Origin: Acidobacteriota bacterium
GTDB taxonomy: Bacteria; Acidobacteriota; UBA4820; DSQY01
Reading direction: 5' to 3'
Assembly: GCA_021787565.1 (NCBI GenBank)
Contig: JAJYLT010000009.1
Location: 1 to 64,000 of the forward strand
DNA length: 64,000 nucleotides
Under the pieces are notes generated by a model. That model made no database searches. It was not told the DNA's origin and saw only the letters and a program-made list of their open reading frames with translations. Below are positions 56,393 through 64,000 of this stretch, in pieces (the stretch's first letter is position 1; each line of letters starts with the position of its first letter). A program made the position numbers and the translations under genes.

Positions 56393-57572
56393 GCCCCCCG
56401 CTCAGGGCATCTAGATACTCTCTGTTTGCTTCATATCTTTCCGTAAAGCCGCTGGACACCAGTTCTTGATAGCAGGCCTTCGCAGTTTCGATCCGTTGTC
56501 CGAATCTCGCGAGGTCCGCCACGATATCCCCTGAAGCCGCCCCTTCACTTAGTGACGCGATGGCCTGCCAGCTTTGGAGGGATTCTTCCGTTTGGCTTGG
56601 CTCCCGGCCTTCGTAGCAAGCATCCATGCTTAATCCATTTGCGATTTCAGGAATCAGCGCCACGAACGCCTCTCTCTCGTTGACCGTCACCCGGTTGAGC
56701 AGCCTGGTGCTGATATAGCGCCTTAGGGGTTGTCGCCCTCCTCCTTCATTCCGGATATACCTTCCCATTGAAAAATATTGGAGGTTTGACCACCACCCTG
56801 AGGCTCCTGCCTCGGCGCCGGCTATTGCCAGGAGCGGCGATAGAAGATCCGAACATCCATTGATGACCCGCATGCCATTCAATGCGAGGCTGTAGTTTAA
56901 GAGCATCCAATTGCCGATCACTTCCGGAATAATGATGTCCGACCGAGAACTTTTTCCTTGTTCATCTGCGCTTCCGGCGCTGACCAGCAAGTAAATCCCG
57001 TCAGGCTTGGGCTCAATGGCGGTCAACGTCGTGAGAAACGCCTCAAACTCCTGCTGGTTCATTAGCGCGTCCCGCGTCACGCATAATGTGGCAAGGATGG
57101 GCGACCCGAGTGCCATGTCCATGGAGATTGCCTTTGATTGGGTGATGAAACTGAGCGCAACCGCCGATTCGATGGAATCGAACGAGCGGCTGATGTAGAT
57201 ATTCGGAGCTATGAAGTAAGTGCAACCAACGATACGTTGCGCCTGGTAAGCAGCTTGGAGCACAGTCTGAATATGCGCCGGCTTCGCAAGAAACTCGCTT
57301 GGGCGATGAGACACAAAATGGGGCCATAGCCCTTCTTCGTCCAGCTTTCCCAGTTGCGCGTTTGGCATGCCTAGTTGCAACATTGCGTAGTATTCGGGGT
57401 CAAGGAGAACGTCGAACTCCGCGTTGATGCCACGGAGTTCTTCGGCAGATTTCGCTGCGGCGTCCGGGGTGAGATGTCTCGAACTGAGGATTACCCCATC
57501 AATAAGCCGATCCTTGGCACCTCGCGTCAGTTTGTCCGAAGGTCCAAATCCGTGTTGCGCATAGAGCTTCAT
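56361..57572 (-). CDS. Uncharacterised 403-aa protein, coupled to kinase gene
   Basis: MKLYAQHGFGPSDKLTRGAKDRLIDGVILSSRHLTPDAAAKSAEELRGINAEFDVLLDPEYYAM...; 4-nt overlap with kinase ORF. Confidence 0.75.
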   Translation of the reverse strand: MKLYAQHGFGPSDKLTRGAKDRLIDGVILSSRHLTPDAAAKSAEELRGINAEFDVLLDPEYYAMLQLGMPNAQLGKLDEEGLWPHFVSHRPSEFLAKPAHIQTVLQAAYQAQRIVGCTYFIAPNIYISRSFDSIESAVALSFITQSKAISMDMALGSPILATLCVTRDALMNQQEFEAFLTTLTAIEPKPDGIYLLVSAGSADEQGKSSRSDIIIPEVIGNWMLLNYSLALNGMRVINGCSDLLSPLLAIAGAEAGASGWWSNLQYFSMGRYIRNEGGGRQPLRRYISTRLLNRVTVNEREAFVALIPEIANGLSMDACYEGREPSQTEESLQSWQAIASLSEGAASGDIVADLARFGQRIETAKACYQELVSSGFTERYEANREYLDALSGGLKHFRERAEL

Positions 57573-58453
57573 AGAAACGCCTCCAAAGTCCTCAGTAGGG
57601 ACTCCAATCCCGCAGGACGCAGTGCGGGGTTCTTTCTCATTAGCTGGTCAACCAACCGGCAAAGGGCTACAGGAAAGTCCGCCCGATGCTCCTGCAATGG
57701 TCGTGGTACCATCCCTACAACCCGGGACATTGTCGTGTAGTCATCTTCATGCCTTCGCGCGATCGGATGAACACCCGTAGCGCCTTCGTATGCCGTCACT
57801 GCGGCAGAGTACAGGTCACTGCGGTAATCAAGAATTTCACGGAACCTCGGGTTGAACATTTCTGGAGCCATGTAAGGCAGGGTCCCTTGGCGAAAGTCAG
57901 GGTTACGGGTTATGGGTGTGCTATGCAGCTTGAACGCTACTCCCAAGTCCAGGAGGACGTAAGGCCGTTCTGCGTTCTCCAAAGCGATAATGTTGTCGGG
58001 CTTAATGTCACGGTGTATCAGGTCTTTCACTTTCATTTCCGCGATGGCGCGGATCAGGCAGCACAGGAGAGTGGCGCATGCCGCTGTGCTCAACCGTTGA
58101 CCTGCACGTATGTTCTCGCGAAGCGAGGGACCTTGAAGCAGCTCTTCTGAGTAGGCTACATAATGGTGCTCTCCGATCTCGCAGACGCGAGGTGCCAGTG
58201 AGCCCAGTTTCACTACGTATGGGCTCTCGATGGTAGCGAGGGATTCAATCTCTCTGCGCACGCGACCAACGATTTCCGCATGGGCTTCGGGCGCATCCTC
58301 CTCGGGTGGGACGAAAAGGACTTTCAATGCCTCAAGGCGGCCTCCAACCATGGCCCTGTAAGCCAGCTTGAAGCCGCCTTCTCCCAAGGGTTCGATATTC
58401 TGGGCTTCCGGAACGGCTGCCGCCAGGGCAGTAAGGATCGGTGGGTTCTGCAT
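57569..58453 (-). CDS. Eukaryotic-like Ser/Thr protein kinase
   Basis: PLGEGGFKLAYRA, LEALKVLF, LIHRDIKPDNII, LLDLGVAF, GTLPYMAPE. Confidence 0.92.
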   Translation of the reverse strand: MQNPPILTALAAAVPEAQNIEPLGEGGFKLAYRAMVGGRLEALKVLFVPPEEDAPEAHAEIVGRVRREIESLATIESPYVVKLGSLAPRVCEIGEHHYVAYSEELLQGPSLRENIRAGQRLSTAACATLLCCLIRAIAEMKVKDLIHRDIKPDNIIALENAERPYVLLDLGVAFKLHSTPITRNPDFRQGTLPYMAPEMFNPRFREILDYRSDLYSAAVTAYEGATGVHPIARRHEDDYTTMSRVVGMVPRPLQEHRADFPVALCRLVDQLMRKNPALRPAGLESLLRTLEAFL

Positions 58454-58560
58454 GGGTCTATTGTCCTTTCTTTACCTTGAGGTCAAGTTTCTAGCGCGCG
58501 AACTTCGTCGGTCATAAAGAATCCATACGCTTGGTGCCGAGTATCGCTGCAAGTATGTTC

Positions 58561-59097
58561 TCATTTCTTCGCGCCCGTCTTTTCGCCCCACAATGCGTTT
58601 ATCAAGAGGGCGCCATCTCTGATTCTTTGGGCGGAGTCTATTGGTGTGAGAATGGTCAGCCCTTTTGGGTGCGCGAAGTGATCACGGAGACGCCGCAAGG
58701 CTTCCATTTGCTTCTTGCTGGCGATCCCTGATAGCGCACCCGAATTTTCGACGTGTGCAAGTAGACTTTGCAATCCAGATGGCGTCTTCTTCGTCTGGTG
58801 CCTCTCTGCGAACCATAGCCGCAGGGCTCCTTCAAGGAGGAAGAGCATCTGGCTAAAGGCTATGGTGAAAAATTCATAGACAAAGAAGCCGTGGACGTGG
58901 AGCATGCATATGGTATCGAATTGCTTTCTCAAGTCGTCTGGAACTTTTTCGTCAAGCAGGCAATCCTTGATCAAGCCCTGCACGAACTCAAGGGACGCCT
59001 CCGGCTTTAGCGTCCCTTGGAGTGAGAACCCCTGCGGAGTGAAGCGAAGCGTACGGGCGTCAGGTTGGATCAGTCTCTCCAGCGGCTGTATTTTCAT
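58561..59097 (-). CDS. HEPN-like hypothetical protein
   Basis: Predominantly helical 178 aa with RRLRDHFAHPKG (R-x4-H) motif; 4-nt overlap with hsdS. Confidence 0.6.
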   Translation of the reverse strand: MKIQPLERLIQPDARTLRFTPQGFSLQGTLKPEASLEFVQGLIKDCLLDEKVPDDLRKQFDTICMLHVHGFFVYEFFTIAFSQMLFLLEGALRLWFAERHQTKKTPSGLQSLLAHVENSGALSGIASKKQMEALRRLRDHFAHPKGLTILTPIDSAQRIRDGALLINALWGEKTGAKK

Positions 59098-60281
59098 TGG
59101 AGGTTCACCCGCAATTCACCGGTCATGAGAAGGTGGAGCATTGATGCGAAAAGGCGGTTAGCCAAATCGCGCTCTGCTTCAGTCAGACTGATCCTCATTT
59201 CGATGGCTCGCAGACTAGCGCCAATTGCTATCTGTTCTTCGATTGAGGGCTTGCCGACTGGGATGATATGGAGAGAGTTCCGGTTCACACCGGGAACGGC
59301 TGACTTGTCGTTATGGTCGCCCATCTGAAGCGTTTGAAGGAGATAACTCACGAAAAGTGGGTTGTTGCCCTTAAAGTCCTTGGCAAAGAGAGTAGTGTTT
59401 AGGGGCCAGAAGTCTTCTTCGACATAGAAGACTTGTCCTAATGTTCCGTAGCGCCCGGTCACAACCCCCGGCCCCTTCACCATTGCAGATTCATGTGTGC
59501 CCGTAACGCCCGAGGACGAGACCACCGGCACATTTCCTGCCTTGCGCAGTCGGCTTGGGAGGTCGAAGCCACGTTGAAGTTCCACAACTTCCTTTAACGG
59601 CACGACCTCCCAACTCTCTGGTATCTCGCCGATTTCGGTTTCTTTGAGGGGCTCGCCGCGGAGGCCTTCGCGGAAGAGCTTGGCGAGGGTGGCGGCCTTG
59701 AGTTCCTTGAGGGTGGCGATGATCTTGTCCCGCGTTTCCACCGCCTCCTGGAGCTTGGACAACACCCCCGCAATGGCCTGCTGTTCGGGAAGCGGCGGAA
59801 GCAGAATCTCTTGCTCCAAGATGTTGCCATCGCTTACGGCAGGATAGCTTGCACCTCGCTGGAGGTTCTCCATTCGCGCAGTGAAATCCTCCGTGAGGAG
59901 CGAATAGTATAAAAATTGGTTGTTAAGTTTTTCTGGAACTGACCGCAGGATGCAGAAGGCGGTGGAAGCCACCTGCCCGTCGCGACTACCTGGAATTAGG
60001 GCTACTCGCTTAAGTGTCGGCCGTACGGTCGCGAAGATCACATCACCTCCTCGAACGAGCTTCCGTGCCCGACTCGGCGCCTGCGAACCTTGGTACGTTG
60101 TCGAGCCGGTGATCGACCACGATTCATTGCTGATCGCCGATACATCGATGTAATCAAAGGTTGCTCGTGGCTGGCGTGCAGGGTTCACGTTCTCCGTTCG
60201 GGTACAAAGAGATCCAATCGGAGCAATGGCCCATCCCTCCGGAACTTCACCGTTTGCCATTTCTGGAAGGTCTCCGCTCAA
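59094..60281 (-). CDS. hsdS: Type I restriction enzyme specificity subunit
   Basis: Two TRD-type halves: LPPLPEQQAIAGVLSKLQEAVETRDKIIATLKELKAATLAKLFREGLRGE; IGEIPESWEVVPLKEVVE. Confidence 0.95.
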   Translation of the reverse strand: MSGDLPEMANGEVPEGWAIAPIGSLCTRTENVNPARQPRATFDYIDVSAISNESWSITGSTTYQGSQAPSRARKLVRGGDVIFATVRPTLKRVALIPGSRDGQVASTAFCILRSVPEKLNNQFLYYSLLTEDFTARMENLQRGASYPAVSDGNILEQEILLPPLPEQQAIAGVLSKLQEAVETRDKIIATLKELKAATLAKLFREGLRGEPLKETEIGEIPESWEVVPLKEVVELQRGFDLPSRLRKAGNVPVVSSSGVTGTHESAMVKGPGVVTGRYGTLGQVFYVEEDFWPLNTTLFAKDFKGNNPLFVSYLLQTLQMGDHNDKSAVPGVNRNSLHIIPVGKPSIEEQIAIGASLRAIEMRISLTEAERDLANRLFASMLHLLMTGELRVNLQ

Positions 60282-60910
60282 GGTTTGCCCCCGGTCCGGT
60301 AATCGGTGGGATCCAGGCAGGCATCGTAAAGGGCTTTATCCATGGGTATCCAGTCTGTCCTGTTGATTCCGCGGGTGTTGGTGTAGGTGGGGCTCACGGG
60401 AAATGCGCAGGCCATTTTAATCCAGCGGTTCTGAGCCATGGAAATGGCTCTAACCTCATCGGCTACTTCGGAGAGATCCTGATTCTGGCTGAAGAGCAGG
60501 GCTACATCCAGTTCATTGGCGCGGGCCATGCGCACCACATCGAGCGCAAGGCGGACGTCGATCCCCTTCTCGCGGCCCACGGAGACCGTGGCTTCTTTGC
60601 CGTCCGACAAAGTTACCGTCTCGTTGCGGTACCGCAGAGGCCGCGAGAAGGTCCAGAGACCCATCTTGCCCATCGTCGTGAGCTTGCGAACCCAGAAATC
60701 ATGCCAAAAAGGTTTCACGCGAGGGTCCGCAATGCCCGTGTAGAATCGGACTTGAGCGAGCCCCCAACCCCGCGGCGTACAGACCTGTTGGGCAAGCGCA
60801 TGCGGGTCGTAGTTCGGGTAAGTGTACCCGAAGGCGTCCCTTGCAGCGTAGAACAGGTTTTGGCCGTCAAAGAAGGCAATGGTCCGCTTGACCGAGGGTT
60901 CTACTGGCAT
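60278..60910 (-). CDS. NYN (PIN-like) domain protein
   Basis: IAFFDGQNLFYAARDAFGYTYPNYDP...EKGIDVRLALDVVRMARANELDVALLFSQNQDLSEVADEVR. Confidence 0.9.
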   Translation of the reverse strand: MPVEPSVKRTIAFFDGQNLFYAARDAFGYTYPNYDPHALAQQVCTPRGWGLAQVRFYTGIADPRVKPFWHDFWVRKLTTMGKMGLWTFSRPLRYRNETVTLSDGKEATVSVGREKGIDVRLALDVVRMARANELDVALLFSQNQDLSEVADEVRAISMAQNRWIKMACAFPVSPTYTNTRGINRTDWIPMDKALYDACLDPTDYRTGGKP

Positions 60911-61257
60911 AGAACCCCCGTAAAAGCAAAACCCCGCCGGAGGCCTTGCGGCAAGTCCAGCGGGGAGCAGATCAAGATATCAATATAGTCCTTGAAAGAG
61001 ACTCCGTCAAGCGGTCCGCCCTTTGAGGTGCCAAATTGGCGCCTCAAGTCCTGAAACTCTTCCGGAGAAAGCTGGAACATGAAATCTCCGGGGAAGCGGT
61101 CGAGATTGCGTTTGACGGCCCGCAGGAGCACCTTCGTTTCCACCCCGTACAAGCGGGCGATGTCTTCGTCCAAGATGACCTTGACGGATCGGATGGATCG
61201 GATGAGCAATGCTACTTCGGTGACCTGCCGTGCGAGAGCATTGGGGGCCTTGGTCAT
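60901..61257 (-). CDS. ORF6N-domain protein, C-terminally truncated/replaced
   Basis: LLIRSIRSVKVILDEDIARLYGVETKVLLRAVKRNLDRFPGDFMFQLSPEEFQDLRRQFGTSKGG; remainder encoded by repeat element. Confidence 0.75.
   Translation of the reverse strand: MTKAPNALARQVTEVALLIRSIRSVKVILDEDIARLYGVETKVLLRAVKRNLDRFPGDFMFQLSPEEFQDLRRQFGTSKGGPLDGVSFKDYIDILICSPLDLPQGLRRGFAFTGVLCQ
60911..61050 (-). promoter_or_regulatory. Duplicated promoter-hairpin leader, copy 1 (upstream of NYN gene)
   Basis: Minus strand: GGCGCCAATTTGGCACC dyad; TTGACG-N17-TATATT; CCCCGCTGGA..GGCCTCCGGCGGGGTTTTGCTTTT hairpin; then ATG. Confidence 0.7.
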
Positions 61258-62399
61258 TTCTTTCTCCGCTCCTCCAGCATTTTCCGGGTCGCCTCCAGCT
61301 CCCGAACGATGACCTTCTCCTCGGGCAGGATCATCTTGTATTCGGCGGCGAGGACCTTGTTGGGCAGGCCCTCCAGGGCGTATTTGGCGACGGCCTCGTC
61401 CTTCTGGGCGCAGAGGATGAGGCCCACGGGCGGATTCTCGCCCTCGCGCATCCAGTGCTCGCGGGCGTAGTTCAGGTAGAGGTGCATCTGGCCCGCGTCG
61501 GCGTGGGTGAACTTACCGGTCTTGAGGTCAATGACCATAAGGCACTTGAGGCGGCGGTGGAAGAAGAGCAGGTCCACCCGGTACCACTCGTCGCCCACCC
61601 GCAGGCGGCGCTGGCGGCCCATGAAGGCGAAGTCTTCCCCGAGCTCCAAGAGGAAGTGCTCCAGATGCTGGATGAGGGCCTCCTCGATGTCGCTCTCGGA
61701 GTACTCATCCTTCAGGCCGAGGAACTCCAGGACGAAGGGGTCCTTGATCTCCTCCTCCGGCTGCACCGCGTCCTGGGGAAGAGCCCTGGCGCCCTTGGTG
61801 AGCAAGGCGGCCTTGTTCTTGGACAGAGTCGTCCGTTCGTAGAAGAGGGACTGGATCTGGCGGTCGAGCTGGCGCACGGACCATCCCGAGCGAAGGGCTT
61901 CCTCCTCGTAGAAGCGCCGCCCGGCCTCGTCCTTCACCGAGAGGAGGCGCACGTAGGCCGACCAGGGTAAGGGGAAGCGCCGAGACAGGTCACTCAGGCT
62001 TGGCAGTGGCGACGCCGCCTTGGATTTCCGAGACGGTGTCTCGGTTTTCTTTTGGCCCAATTTCCGAGACGGTGTCTCGGAAATTTCAACAGTATCGAAC
62101 GCGAGATAGAAGCGGCGCATATTCTCGATGTTGTCCGGTGAAAAGCCACGACCGAATCGGGATGTCAGGTCGTCGGATAGGCGCTTTAAGAGGGCATCTC
62201 CGTAACCTGCCCGGCGGAGGCCCGCTTGTTCGCTCTGAACGACTCTGCGACCGATTTCCCAGTAGGTCGCGGTCATGATCGCATTGACGGTTCTAGCAGA
62301 GCACCGCCGCGCCTCCTCAATGAGGGAAACCATGCTGGCGAGAAGTCCACCATAGTCTTGAAAAGCGGTCGCGTTCTTGGCAGAGGGGTCTAGTGGCAT
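61254..62399 (-). CDS. YhcG-type PDDEXK nuclease (DUF1016) protein
   Basis: TATYWEIGRRVVQSEQAGLRRAGYGDALLKRLSDDLTSRFGRGFSPDNIENMRRFYL..DLLFFHRRLKCLMVIDLKTGKFTHADAGQMHLYLNY. Confidence 0.93.
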   Translation of the reverse strand: MPLDPSAKNATAFQDYGGLLASMVSLIEEARRCSARTVNAIMTATYWEIGRRVVQSEQAGLRRAGYGDALLKRLSDDLTSRFGRGFSPDNIENMRRFYLAFDTVEISETPSRKLGQKKTETPSRKSKAASPLPSLSDLSRRFPLPWSAYVRLLSVKDEAGRRFYEEEALRSGWSVRQLDRQIQSLFYERTTLSKNKAALLTKGARALPQDAVQPEEEIKDPFVLEFLGLKDEYSESDIEEALIQHLEHFLLELGEDFAFMGRQRRLRVGDEWYRVDLLFFHRRLKCLMVIDLKTGKFTHADAGQMHLYLNYAREHWMREGENPPVGLILCAQKDEAVAKYALEGLPNKVLAAEYKMILPEEKVIVRELEATRKMLEERRKK

Positions 62400-62545
62400 C
62401 GGACCCCCCTAAAAGCAAAACCCCGCCGGAGGCCTTTCGGCTGATCCAACGGGGAGCAGAGTACACAGGGAATATAGCCCTCTGAACAGTAAGGGTCAAG
62501 GGCGCTCTTTAAGGTGCCAATGTGGCGCCTTGAAGGGCTGGACTC
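62400..62545 (-). promoter_or_regulatory. Duplicated promoter-hairpin leader, copy 2 (upstream of YhcG gene)
   Basis: Minus strand: GGCGCCACATTGGCACC dyad; TTGACC-N17-TATATT; CCCCGTTGGA..GGCCTCCGGCGGGGTTTTGCTTTT; then ATG. Confidence 0.7.
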
Positions 62546-62577
62546 CTTGAGAATCTGGCTGTGCAGACGATGGTTGG

Positions 62578-64000
<1,423 letters not shown>

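Overview
High-GC bacterial chromosome segment. The ORF family mix would fit an Acidobacteriota- or deltaproteobacteria-like organism, but taxonomy is not provable from the window. The first ~33 kb is mostly housekeeping: gyrA 3' part, transaldolase-like gene, yajC-secDF, OmpH/Skp, SixA, DUF169, GST, SHMT-like, aminotransferase-kinase fusion, flotillin, PEPCK-like gene, SBBP/PKD surface protein, saccharopine dehydrogenase, yceH, ybaK, tricorn-type protease, ettA. Several truncated or internally deleted genes are interspersed. From ~33 kb the window becomes accessory: (i) composite intergenic repeats made of a TTCGAA palindrome block, (CTCATCAC)n octamers and a REP-like hairpin; (ii) a two-gene integron-cassette-like segment with one well-formed 105-bp attC site and no integrase (35.3-38.2 kb); (iii) a PaeR7I/XhoI-like restriction enzyme plus methyltransferase bracketed by the composite repeats; (iv) zinc-ribbon/AIM24 tandem paralogs; (v) a GntR-ABC operon with a perfect palindromic operator; (vi) a 12.6-kb type I R-M island (51.4-64.0 kb). 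That island interleaves hsdM/hsdS/hsdR with a YhcG (DUF1016) nuclease, ORF6N fragment, NYN RNase, HEPN-like protein, Ser/Thr kinase plus a coupled unknown protein, a PD-(D/E)XK-like protein, a YgjP-like metallohydrolase and an ERCC4-HhH nuclease. Two 69-bp REPIN elements (one in-frame inside hsdR) and two copies of a duplicated promoter-hairpin leader are embedded in it. The best candidates for something undescribed are the kinase/403-aa/HEPN-like cassette, the hsdR-YgjP-ERCC4 operon and the duplicated leader cassette. All family calls are by eye from ORF translations; no searches were run.
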